Assembly (NCBI RefSeq): GCF_036345255.1
Contig: NZ_CP107783.1
Coordinates: 1,488,001-1,552,000, forward strand
Direction of reading: 5' to 3'
Source: Streptomyces sp. NBC_00569
GTDB taxonomy: Bacteria; Actinomycetota; Actinomycetes; Streptomycetales; Streptomycetaceae
Length of the DNA stretch: 64,000 nucleotides
Shown here in pieces: positions 7,735-17,351 of the stretch (positions are counted from its first letter, which is position 1; the number at the start of each line of letters is the position of its first letter). The translations under genes were made by a program, and so were the position numbers. Below the pieces are notes generated by a model. The model ran no database searches. It was given only the letters and a program-made list of their open reading frames with translations, and was not told the DNA's origin.

Positions 7735-8565
7735 ATGGACCTGAACACCATTACGGAAGTCGTCCGACGCCCGCCGCTCGACCGGCCCGGCGCGGACTGG
7801 CGCGAAGGTGATGCGTGGCTTGCGGGTGGCACGTGGCTGTTCTCCGTGGAGCAGCCCGGCCTGCGGCGACTGGTCGACCTGACGGCGCTGCGCTGGGACG
7901 CGCTCGTCCCGAGCCACGCGGGACTCGAAATCGGTGCCACGTGCACCATTCGCGATCTCTATTCCTTCGCCTTTCCGGGCGACTGGATCGCGGGCGCTCT
8001 TTTCGCGAAAAGCTGCGAAGCCTTCCTTTCCTCGTTCAAGGTATGGAATTCTGCGACCGTCGGCGGAAATATCTGTCTGTCCCTGCCCGCCGGACCCATG
8101 ATCACGCTGACGGTCGCGCTGGAGGCCCGGTACGAACTGTGGGCCCCTGACGGGACCGTGCGCACCGTCGATGCCCTCGACTTCGTGACGGGCGACCATC
8201 AGAACGTTCTCGGCCCCGGGGAAGTCCTGCGGCGCATCGACATTCCGGCCCGTGCTCTGCGGAAACGCGCCACGCACCGCCGCTTCACGCTGACCCGCCT
8301 CGGCCGCTCGACGGTGTTCCTCGTCGGTACGCAAACACCGGGCACGAGCGACCTGTTGCTCACCGTCACCGCCGGCACGGCACGGCCTGTGCGCATGACT
8401 TTCGACGCCATGCCCGATGCCTCGACCCTGCGGCGGAGCATCGACGCCGTCCCCGCCGGTCTCTGGTTCGCGGATGCCAATGGGACCCCGGACCACCGTC
8501 GCCATCTGACGAAGCACTTCGCCGAAGAGATTCGTCGCGAACTGTCGGACGGTGGCCTGCCATGA
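7735..8565 (+). CDS. FAD-binding subunit of a xanthine-dehydrogenase-family molybdoenzyme
   Basis: 276 residues from the ATG at 7735; an upstream ATG at 7675 has no better support. It carries the FAD contacts of the medium (CoxM/XdhM) subunit: LAGGTWL near the start and NSATVGGNIC in the middle. Its C-terminal CO-dehydrogenase-flavoprotein-like part is short. It transfers electrons from the [2Fe-2S] clusters of the partner to FAD. It overlaps the next gene by 4 bp (ATGA), so the two are translationally coupled. The substrate cannot be told from the sequence; purine or aldehyde oxidation is usual in the family. Confidence 0.88.
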   Translation: MDLNTITEVVRRPPLDRPGADWREGDAWLAGGTWLFSVEQPGLRRLVDLTALRWDALVPSHAGLEIGATCTIRDLYSFAFPGDWIAGALFAKSCEAFLSSFKVWNSATVGGNICLSLPAGPMITLTVALEARYELWAPDGTVRTVDALDFVTGDHQNVLGPGEVLRRIDIPARALRKRATHRRFTLTRLGRSTVFLVGTQTPGTSDLLLTVTAGTARPVRMTFDAMPDASTLRRSIDAVPAGLWFADANGTPDHRRHLTKHFAEEIRRELSDGGLP

Positions 8566-11279
8566 CGTACGTCGTGAACGGCAGGAGCTTCGACGAGGAG
8601 CCGGGCCCCGGCCAGTGCCTGCGGACCTTCCTGCGGTCGCTCGGGCACTTCGGCGTCAAGAAGGGGTGCGACGCGGGCGATTGCGGCGCGTGCACGGTGT
8701 GGCTCGACGGCTTTCCGGTGCACAGCTGCATCACACCCGCGTTCCGCGCACAGGGCCATGAGGTGACCACGATCGAGGGGCTTGGAGCACCAGGTCAACT
8801 GCATCCGGTGCAGCGGCAGTTCCGTGATGCGCCCGGGTTCCAGTGCGGCTTCTGCACCGCAGGGATGATCATGACCTCGGCGACCTTCACCGAGGCACAG
8901 AAGGCGGACCTGCCGCGCGCGCTGAAGGGCAACCTCTGCCGCTGCACCGGCTACCGGGCGATCGAGGACGCCGTGAAGGGCGTCATCGGCGTCGAGAGCG
9001 CCACGCCGGGAAAGGCAGTCGGGACGAGCGTCGCCGCGCCGGCCGGCGACGAAGTGGTGACCGGGCGTGCCGAGTTCACGATGGACACCGCCGTCGAAGG
9101 GCTGCTGCACCTCAAGGTGCTGCACTCGCCGCACGCGCACGCCCGGATCGTGTCGGTCGACAAGTCCGCCGCGCTGGCGGTGCCGGGCGTGCGGCGCGTC
9201 TACACCTGGCAGGACGTGCCGCGCAGGCGGTTCTCCACGGCGATCCACACCGACCACCTCGTCGATCCGGACGATACGTACATCCTCGACGACACGGTCC
9301 GCTTCGTGGGCCAGCGCGTCGCCGCGGTCGTGGCCGACACGGTCGGCGCGGCGGAGGAGGGCTGCAGGAGGATCGAGGTGGAGTACGAGGAGCTGCCTGC
9401 GGTGTTCGACCCGGAGGCCGCCATGGCCGACGGGGCTCCTCAACTGCACCGTACGGACGACGCGTTCGTCCGCGATTGCGTCCACAACATCCTGCTGGAG
9501 CTGCACTCGCACATCGGCGATGTCGACGCGGGGTTCGCCGAGGCCGACGTGATCCACGAAGGGACGTACTCCTCGCCCCGCGTTCAGCATGCCCATCTCG
9601 AGACCCATGGCTCCATCGCCTGGGTGGAGAACGGCCGGTTGACCGTGCGGACGAGTTCACAGTCGCCGTCGATCGCGAAGGTCAAGCTCGCGCATCTCTT
9701 CGCGCTGCGCCCCGACCAGGTCCGCGTGTTCTGCATGCGGGTCGGCGGCGGCTTCGGCGGCAAGCAGGAAGTGATCTCTGAGGATCTGGCGGCGCTCGCC
9801 GCCCTGGACACCGGACGGCCCGTCTGCTTCGAGTACACCCGCGAGGAGGAGTTCACGACGGCGTCGCCGCGGCACCCGATGAAGCTGACGGTCAGGCTCG
9901 GCGCGAAGGCGGACGGCACGCTCACAGCCTTCCAGGTCCGCAACGTGTCGAACACGGGCGCCTACGGGAACCACGGCGGCGAGACGCTGTACGCGGGCGG
10001 CGCGGCCGTCATGATCTACCGCTGCCCGAACAAGAAGTACGACGGGTTCTCCGTCTACACGAACACCGTGCCGAGCGGGGCGCTGCGCGGCTACGGGATG
10101 ACGCAGCCGGCGTTCGCCGTGGAGTCGGCGATGGACGAACTGGCCCGCGCCCTGCACCTCGACCCGTTCGAACTGCGGCGGCGCAACATCGTGCGGCCGG
10201 GCGACCCGCTCGTCGCCCTGCACGACGGCCCCGACGACGTGATGTTCAACGAGGACGGGCTCGGCAAGTGCATCGATCTCGTGGAGCACGCCATGGCCCG
10301 TGCCGCCAACGAGCCACCGCACGGCTCCGGTTGGCTCTTGGGGTCCGGGGTCGCGAGTTCCCTGCACGAGACCGCGCCCCCGACCGAGCACCTCTCCGAG
10401 GCCTGGGTCACGCTCGGCGACGACCTCGTGTACGAACTGGCCGTCGGCACGGTCGAGTTCGGCGAGGGCACGTCCACCGCGCACGTCCAGATCGCGGCCA
10501 ACCAACTGGGGACGACGCCTTCGCGCATTCGCCTCGTTCAGTCGGACACAGACCGCACGGGATTCGACACCGGCGCGTTCGCGAGCGCGGGACTCTTCGT
10601 GGCGGGCAACGCCGTGCTCCGCGCGGCCAACGCCGTGCGCGACCGCATCCTCGAGTTCGCCGCCGCGCACACGGGTGTCCACGTGGTCATGTGTTCGTTG
10701 GGCGACGGGGAAGTCGTCTGCGGGGACCAGCACGTACGGCTGGCCGAACTCGTCGCGCTGGCCCGCGCGCGCGGAATCCGGTTCACCGCCGCACGCAAGG
10801 CCTACGGATCGCCCCGAAGCGTCGTGTCCAACACGCAGGGATTCAAGATCGCGGTGCACCAGGTGACGGGCGAGATCCGCATCCTCTACAGCGTGCAGGC
10901 CACCGACGCGGCCGTCGTCATCAACCCCGCGCAGGTCCGGGGCCAGGTGGAGGGCGGGGTGGCCCAGGGCATCGGCTTCACGCTCACCGAGAACTACCAC
11001 GTCGACGCGGGCGGAGCCATGGCCAACCCCAACCTCCGCAACTACCGCATCCCCACCTACGCCGACGTCCCCCGCACGGAACTTCTCCTGGTGAAGTCGG
11101 CGGATTCCTTCGGGCCCATGGGGTCGAAGGGGATGGCGGAATGCTGCATCAACCCGGTGGCCCCCGCACTGGCGAACGCGCTCCACGACGCCACCGGCGT
11201 CCGCTACCGCGCACTGCCCCTGACGCCGGAGCGGATCTACAGCCGGCTCAGGGAGAACCGGTCGATACGGACGGCCTGA
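8562..11279 (+). CDS. Fused [2Fe-2S] and molybdopterin subunits of a xanthine-dehydrogenase-family oxidoreductase
   Basis: 905 residues, a fusion of the usual small and large subunits. Residues 1-145 hold both iron-sulfur clusters: plant-ferredoxin Cys36, 41, 44, 56 and the second cluster at Cys95, 98, 126, 128 (CGFCTAG, CRCTGY). From about 165 on is the molybdopterin domain with GGGFGGKQE, GALRGYGMTQPAFAVESAMDE (here split: GALRGYGMT then the helix) and the catalytic-loop Glu860 in GSKGMAECC. Most relatives have Glu-Pro-Pro at this point; Cys-Cys is unusual. Maturation genes (xdhC, moco genes) are absent nearby. It works with the preceding FAD subunit. Confidence 0.9.
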   Translation: MTYVVNGRSFDEEPGPGQCLRTFLRSLGHFGVKKGCDAGDCGACTVWLDGFPVHSCITPAFRAQGHEVTTIEGLGAPGQLHPVQRQFRDAPGFQCGFCTAGMIMTSATFTEAQKADLPRALKGNLCRCTGYRAIEDAVKGVIGVESATPGKAVGTSVAAPAGDEVVTGRAEFTMDTAVEGLLHLKVLHSPHAHARIVSVDKSAALAVPGVRRVYTWQDVPRRRFSTAIHTDHLVDPDDTYILDDTVRFVGQRVAAVVADTVGAAEEGCRRIEVEYEELPAVFDPEAAMADGAPQLHRTDDAFVRDCVHNILLELHSHIGDVDAGFAEADVIHEGTYSSPRVQHAHLETHGSIAWVENGRLTVRTSSQSPSIAKVKLAHLFALRPDQVRVFCMRVGGGFGGKQEVISEDLAALAALDTGRPVCFEYTREEEFTTASPRHPMKLTVRLGAKADGTLTAFQVRNVSNTGAYGNHGGETLYAGGAAVMIYRCPNKKYDGFSVYTNTVPSGALRGYGMTQPAFAVESAMDELARALHLDPFELRRRNIVRPGDPLVALHDGPDDVMFNEDGLGKCIDLVEHAMARAANEPPHGSGWLLGSGVASSLHETAPPTEHLSEAWVTLGDDLVYELAVGTVEFGEGTSTAHVQIAANQLGTTPSRIRLVQSDTDRTGFDTGAFASAGLFVAGNAVLRAANAVRDRILEFAAAHTGVHVVMCSLGDGEVVCGDQHVRLAELVALARARGIRFTAARKAYGSPRSVVSNTQGFKIAVHQVTGEIRILYSVQATDAAVVINPAQVRGQVEGGVAQGIGFTLTENYHVDAGGAMANPNLRNYRIPTYADVPRTELLLVKSADSFGPMGSKGMAECCINPVAPALANALHDATGVRYRALPLTPERIYSRLRENRSIRTA

Positions 11280-11342
11280 GCCGCGCCCTGATCCAGGAAT
11301 CGGGTCAGCACCCCGCACCGGCCCATGGACTCGGCGGCAGCA

Positions 11343-13064
11343 TCAGTCCACGAGAAGCCGACGGTCGGGAAGCGTACGTCCCAGGCGGGCCAGCGGGGAC
11401 AGCGACATCAGCAACGGTGACAGCAGCATCCCCGCCGCCGTCACCGCGAGGCTGGGGCGCAGCCCCCACTCGTCCGCGAGGAATCCGCCGAGCAGGGACC
11501 CGAGCGGGGTCAGGCCCATGCCGACGAAGGTGATGGTCGCCGCCGCGCGGCCCTGCATCCCGTCCGGGGTCAATGCCTGCCGGACGCCCATCACCGTGAC
11601 GTTCACCAGCTGGCCGAAGGTCCCGAACACGAGGCTGACCGCGACGAGGGCGAGAACCGTTCCCGCGGAGGAGCCGTGCAGCACGGGCACGAACAGGAAC
11701 GCGCCGTCGCCGAGTGCCGCTGCGGACACGAGCACCACGCCGTGCCCGAAGCGGCCCGGCAGGCGGGCTGCCAGCAGCGAGCCGAGGAGCGCGCCCGGCC
11801 CCGTGGCCGCGAGCGCGAGACCGACCTCCGTGCCGGACAGGTGCAGCTCGCGCGGCAGGAAGAGCAGATAGACGGTCATCGTCGCCGCCAGCGAGAACTG
11901 GAAGGCGGCCGAGGCGAGGCACACGGCCCGCAGCGAGGGGTCACCGACGACGAAGCCGAGGCCCTCGCAGATCCGCCGCCAGACCCGCGGGGGACGCCGC
12001 GGGGGCTCTTGCGTGGGCTCCGGGGGACGCTGCGAGTGTTCCTGCCTGGGCTCCGGGTGAGGCTGTGAGCACTCTTGGGTGGGCTCCTGGAGGCGCTGCG
12101 ATCGCTCTCGCCGCGTGAAGTCCGAGAGACGCTGCGAGAGGTCCCGCGTCGACTCCGAGTGACGCTGCGAGCGCCTTCGCGTGAAGTCCGGCAGACGCGA
12201 CGGGAGGCCCCGCGTCGGCTTCGGGTGACGTCGTGAGCGCCGTTGCGTGGCCTCGGGGAGCGACTCGCCGCGGCGGATCCGCCGGATCGACAGGCACGAC
12301 AGCGCGAAGAGGAGAGCGCCGGACACGGCAGCGATCGGTGCCGACAGGAGCGAGACCAGCGCCCCGCCGAGTGCGGGGCCCGCGATCTGGGCGGCGGAGC
12401 GGCTGCCCTCCAGCGCGCTGTTGCCCCGCACCAGCTGATCGCGTTCCACGAGCCGTACGAGAGACGACTGGTAGGCCACGTCGAAGAACACGGAGAGGGC
12501 CCCGACGGCGAAGCCGGCCACGAGCAGCGCGGGCAGGCCGAGCGCGCCGAGGAGTCCTGCCACGGCGACGGTGCCCAGGGCCAGCGCCCGGCCCACGTCG
12601 GCCAGCACCATCACCGTGCGGGTGCGCCATCTGTCCACCCACGCGCCGGCCAGGAGTGAGAGCAGCAGGATCGGCGCCTGTCCCACCGCACGCAGGACGC
12701 CGAGCTCACCGGCGCCGGCGTCGAGCGTCAGGACGGCGCAGAGCGGCAGAACCACCAGAGTTGTGTGTTCGCCGAGTTGGGAGACCGTCTGGCCCACCCA
12801 GAGTCGGCGGAAGTCGCGGTCCCGCCACAGGCTTGGGGAGGCGGGCCGACCGGAGGTGGATCCGGCGGAGGAATCGGATCCCGCGGAGAGACCGGAGCAA
12901 CCGGAGGAATCAGAGGACGCGGACGAACCAGCGGAACCAGAGGACGCGGAGGACACAGGAATCCCTTGCGGTGCAGACGACGAGGCCCGCCACCGGGCGC
13001 GCACAAGGCGCACCGACGGTTCAGGCAGGAGAGAGCTCGCTGTGCCACACGACAAGGGCAGCAC
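11343..13064 (-). CDS. MFS transporter with repeat-expanded central loop
   Basis: 573 residues in the longest form. Two bundles of about six helices frame the protein; the first starts at SLWRDRDFRRLWVGQTVSQLG, typical of MFS_3/EntS-like drug or siderophore exporters. Between the halves is an unusually long Arg/Ser/Pro/Glu loop built of degenerate 11-12-residue repeats such as FTRRRSQRHSE, FTRRERSQRLQE and PTQECSQPHPE. The N-terminal leader is Ser/Gly/Ala-rich and low in complexity. An internal GTG at 12954-12956 has AAGGGA at proper spacing and may be the true start (537 residues). Substrate unknown. It converges on the molybdoenzyme and diverges from the DHFR-like gene. Confidence 0.85.
   Translation of the reverse strand: MLPLSCGTASSLLPEPSVRLVRARWRASSSAPQGIPVSSASSGSAGSSASSDSSGCSGLSAGSDSSAGSTSGRPASPSLWRDRDFRRLWVGQTVSQLGEHTTLVVLPLCAVLTLDAGAGELGVLRAVGQAPILLLSLLAGAWVDRWRTRTVMVLADVGRALALGTVAVAGLLGALGLPALLVAGFAVGALSVFFDVAYQSSLVRLVERDQLVRGNSALEGSRSAAQIAGPALGGALVSLLSAPIAAVSGALLFALSCLSIRRIRRGESLPEATQRRSRRHPKPTRGLPSRLPDFTRRRSQRHSESTRDLSQRLSDFTRRERSQRLQEPTQECSQPHPEPRQEHSQRPPEPTQEPPRRPPRVWRRICEGLGFVVGDPSLRAVCLASAAFQFSLAATMTVYLLFLPRELHLSGTEVGLALAATGPGALLGSLLAARLPGRFGHGVVLVSAAALGDGAFLFVPVLHGSSAGTVLALVAVSLVFGTFGQLVNVTVMGVRQALTPDGMQGRAAATITFVGMGLTPLGSLLGGFLADEWGLRPSLAVTAAGMLLSPLLMSLSPLARLGRTLPDRRLLVD
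11985..12255 (-). repeat. Degenerate 33-36 bp tandem repeats inside the MFS gene
   Basis: About eight imperfect in-frame units encode 11-12 residues each, with a recurring Ser-Gln-Arg core followed by Glu or Asp and then Pro-Thr or Phe-Thr-Arg. They lie wholly within the cytoplasmic loop between the two transporter halves, so length changes would keep the reading frame. Confidence 0.65.
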
Positions 13065-13181
13065 GCGATGACGGGCCGATCACGGCCTGCAGCGTCAAAG
13101 CGTGCGCGTACGACCGGGCATGCCTCACTCCTCCGGGGTTGCTCGCCGCCCCGACACTAGCCCGTACCGAAGGAGAGGGAC

Positions 13182-13775
13182 ATGGGAAAAATCGTGATCA
13201 GCGAGAACGTCTCGCTCGACGGGGTCGTCCAGGACCCGACCGGCGAGGAGGGCTTCAGGCGCGGGGGCTGGTTCGACCGGATGGCGGGCAAGGACCGGCT
13301 GGAGTGGACCAAGGTCGAGTTCGACGAGGCGCTCGGCACGGAGGCACTGCTGCTCGGCCGGCGGAGCTACGAGTGGTTCGCGGCCAGGTGGCCGTCCCGG
13401 AGCGGCGCGTGGGCGGAGCGGCTGAACGCGCTGCCCAAGTACGTCGTGTCCTCGACCCTCGTCGACCCCGTGTGGAACAACTCGACGGTCCTCGCCGGCG
13501 AGGTGGTCACCGAGGTCTCGAAGCTGAAGCGGGAGCTGGACGGGGACATCGTCGTCTATGCCAGCCGCAGGCTCGTGCGCACGCTGCTCGAGCACGGTCT
13601 GGCCGACGAGCTGCGGCTGATCGTCCACCCGGTCGTGCTGGGGGCCGGCGAGCGCCTCTTCGGCGAGACGGGTGACGAACTGTCGCTGCGCCTCCTCGAC
13701 ACCCGCACCGTCGGTGACGGCCTCGCGGCGCTCACCTACGGGATCGTCCGGGACGCCGGGCGACACGCGGCATGA
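13182..13775 (+). CDS. Dihydrofolate-reductase-family (RibD C-terminal-like) reductase
   Basis: 197 residues, start ATG with a textbook AAGGAGAGGGAC ribosome site. It begins GKIVISENVSLDGVVQDP, the signature of the bacterial RibD_C/DHFR-like family, and contains LLLGRRSYEWFA and a C-terminal ELRLIVHPVVLGAGERLF strand-turn that shapes the NADPH site. These proteins are NADPH-dependent reductases of unknown substrate, often confused with folate enzymes. It is monocistronic and divergent from the MFS transporter gene. Confidence 0.88.
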   Translation: MGKIVISENVSLDGVVQDPTGEEGFRRGGWFDRMAGKDRLEWTKVEFDEALGTEALLLGRRSYEWFAARWPSRSGAWAERLNALPKYVVSSTLVDPVWNNSTVLAGEVVTEVSKLKRELDGDIVVYASRRLVRTLLEHGLADELRLIVHPVVLGAGERLFGETGDELSLRLLDTRTVGDGLAALTYGIVRDAGRHAA

Positions 13776-13868
13776 ACCCGGGTCGCCCCGCGGTGCGCCG
13801 CGACTCCTGCACGGTCACGATGGACGAGGCGTCACAGAAGACGGCGTCGCAAAGGGACACCCCCCCTT

Positions 13869-15351
<1,483 letters not shown>

Positions 15352-15371
15352 CCCCGACGGGCAGGACGTGA

Positions 15372-15414
15372 CGAGGAGGAGGGGGTGGCCGCTGCGGCCA
15401 CCCCCTCCTCCTCG
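15372..15414. terminator. Perfect 21-bp stem bidirectional terminator between argG and the ABC gene
   Basis: A perfect inverted repeat (left arm 15372-15392, one-base centre, right arm 15394-15414) of GAGGAGGAGGGGG-type sequence lies between two convergent stop codons. The right flank is pyrimidine-rich (CTCTGTTCC). It would terminate both transcripts. Confidence 0.8.
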
Positions 15415-15429
15415 CTCTGTTCCAGGCGG

Positions 15430-17313
15430 CTAAGCGGCTTCCACCACGTCCGCCGGGTTCGCGAACTGTGTGCGGTACAGCTCCGCGTACCGGCCGTCCT
15501 CGGCGAGGAGCGTCTCGTGGGTGCCGCGCTCCACGATGTGGCCGTCCTCGACCACCAGGATCTGGTCGGCGGACCTGATCGTGGACAGGCGGTGGGCGAT
15601 CACGACGGCGGTACGGCCTTCGAGCGCCTCCGCGAGCGCTTCCTGCACGGCCGCCTCGGACGTGTTGTCCAGGTGGGCGGTCGCCTCGTCGAGGATGACG
15701 ACGCGCTGCCGGGCGAGGAGCAGGCGGGCGATCGTCATGCGCTGGCGTTCGCCGCCGGAGAGGCGGTAGCCGCGCTCGCCGACGACGGTGTCGAGGCCGT
15801 CGGGCAGGGAGTGCACCAGGTCCTCCAGGCGGGCGCGGCGCAGCACGTCCCACAGGTCGTCCTCGCTCGCTCCGGGCCTGGCCAGGAGGAGGTTGGCGCG
15901 GACACTGTCGTGGAAGAGGTGACCGTCCTGCGTGACCATGCCGAGGGTCTCACGCAGGGATACGGCGGTCAGGTCACGGACGTCGACCCCGCCGATGCGT
16001 ACGGCGCCCTCGTCGGTGTCGTAGAGGCGGGGCATGAGCTGGGCGACGGTCGACTTGCCCGCGCCGGAGGTGCCGACGAGAGCGACGGTCTGGCCGGGTT
16101 CGGCGCGGAACGAGATGCCGTGCAGGACCTCGGCGCCCCCGCGGGTGTCGAGCGAGGCGACCTCTTCGAGGGAGGCGAGGGAGACCTTGTCGGCGGACGG
16201 GTAGCCGAAGCGGACGTCCTCGAACTCCACGGCGACCGGCCCCTCGGGAACCTCTCGGGCGTCCGGCTTCTCGTCGATCAGAGGCTTGAGGTCAAGCACC
16301 TCGAAGACGCGCTCGAAGCTGACGAGGGCGCTCATGACCTCGACGCGCGCGCCGGCCAGGGAGGTCAGCGGCGCGTAGAGGCGGGTGAGAAGCAGGGCGA
16401 GGGAGACGACAGCGCCCGCGTCGAGGGTGCCCTCGATGGCGAAGTAGCCGCCCAGGCCGTAGACGAGCGCGAGGGCGAGGGCCGAGACGAGGGTGAGCGC
16501 GGTGATGAACGCGGACTGCGCCATGGCCGTGCGGACGCCGATGTCCCGTACGCGGGACGCGCGGGCGGCGAACTCGGCGGACTCGTCGCCGGGCCGGCCG
16601 AACAGCTTGATCAGCGTGGCGCCGGGCGCCGAGAAGCGCTCGGTCATCCGGGTTCCCATGGCCGCGTTGTGCCCGGCCGCCTCGCGCTGGAGCCGGGCCA
16701 TCCGCGTACCCATGCGCCGCGCGGGCACCACGAACAGCGGCAGGAGCACGAGTGCGAGGAGCGTGATCTGCCAGGACAGCGTGAGCATGACGGCAAGGGT
16801 GAGGAGCAGGGTCACGACATTGCCGACCACACCGGAGAGCGTGTTGCTGAACGCTCTCTGCGCGCCGATCACATCGTTGTTGAGACGGCTGACGAGGGCG
16901 CCGGTGCGGGTCCTCGTGAAGAAGGCGACGGGCATGCGCTGCACGTGGTCGAAGACCGCGGTGCGCAGGTCGAGGATCAGGCCCTCGCCGAGGTTGGCCG
17001 AGAGCCAGCGGGCGACGAGGCCGAGGCCCGCCTCCGCGAGGGCGATCACGGCGATGAGGAGGGCGAGGCGGACGACGGTGCCCTCGTCCTTGCCGGCGAC
17101 GATGGTGTTGACGACGTGCCCCGCGAGGACGGGGGTCGCCACGGCGGTCAGCGCGGTGACCACGCTCAGGACGACGAACTGGGCGATCCGGCGCCGGTGC
17201 GGACGCGCGAAGGCGGCGATGCGGCGGAGGGTGGCGGGGGCGAAAGGTCGGGTGTCCTGCTGGGCGTTCATGACGCTGTGCAGCTGCGTCCACGCCGTGG
17301 TCTCCATGCTCAT
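15430..17313 (-). CDS. ABC exporter with fused permease and ATPase, SoxR-type promoter
   Basis: 627 residues. An exporter-type transmembrane domain with six helices (about 35-330) contains the coupling segment AFFTRTRTGALVSRLNNDV. The ATPase (about 360-620) has Walker A GTSGAGKST, Q-loop VTQDGHLF, signature LSGGERQR, Walker B VVILDEAT and H-loop IAHRLST. It would work as a homodimer or with a half-transporter elsewhere. It has no ribosome site, and its promoter places the transcription start at about the ATG, so the mRNA is probably leaderless. From memory, the SoxR regulon of S. coelicolor includes such an ABC gene (SCO7008), induced by redox-active compounds; this may be its counterpart. 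Confidence 0.9.
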   Translation of the reverse strand: MSMETTAWTQLHSVMNAQQDTRPFAPATLRRIAAFARPHRRRIAQFVVLSVVTALTAVATPVLAGHVVNTIVAGKDEGTVVRLALLIAVIALAEAGLGLVARWLSANLGEGLILDLRTAVFDHVQRMPVAFFTRTRTGALVSRLNNDVIGAQRAFSNTLSGVVGNVVTLLLTLAVMLTLSWQITLLALVLLPLFVVPARRMGTRMARLQREAAGHNAAMGTRMTERFSAPGATLIKLFGRPGDESAEFAARASRVRDIGVRTAMAQSAFITALTLVSALALALVYGLGGYFAIEGTLDAGAVVSLALLLTRLYAPLTSLAGARVEVMSALVSFERVFEVLDLKPLIDEKPDAREVPEGPVAVEFEDVRFGYPSADKVSLASLEEVASLDTRGGAEVLHGISFRAEPGQTVALVGTSGAGKSTVAQLMPRLYDTDEGAVRIGGVDVRDLTAVSLRETLGMVTQDGHLFHDSVRANLLLARPGASEDDLWDVLRRARLEDLVHSLPDGLDTVVGERGYRLSGGERQRMTIARLLLARQRVVILDEATAHLDNTSEAAVQEALAEALEGRTAVVIAHRLSTIRSADQILVVEDGHIVERGTHETLLAEDGRYAELYRTQFANPADVVEAA

Positions 17314-17320
17314 GCAGTAG

Positions 17321-17351
17321 ACGGTAAGACCTCAAGCAAGATTGAGGTCAA
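17321..17351 (-). promoter_or_regulatory. SoxR-type promoter: -35 TTGACC, 19-bp spacer holding a palindrome, -10 TACCGT
   Basis: On the minus strand the -35 is TTGACC (17346-17351) and the -10 is TACCGT (17321-17326), separated by 19 bp. The spacer holds the palindrome GACCTCAA-N6-TTGAGGTC (17328-17349). SoxR boxes have CCTCAAG and CTTGAGG half sites, and MerR-family activation requires an overlong 19-20 bp spacer; both features are present. The -10 lies seven bases before the ATG. Confidence 0.75.

Noticed and set aside
6673..11279. A biosynthetic gene cluster suggested by the antibiotic-biosynthesis-monooxygenase domain
   Set aside because: No synthase, tailoring set or resistance genes are adjacent; the ABM name reflects the fold only.
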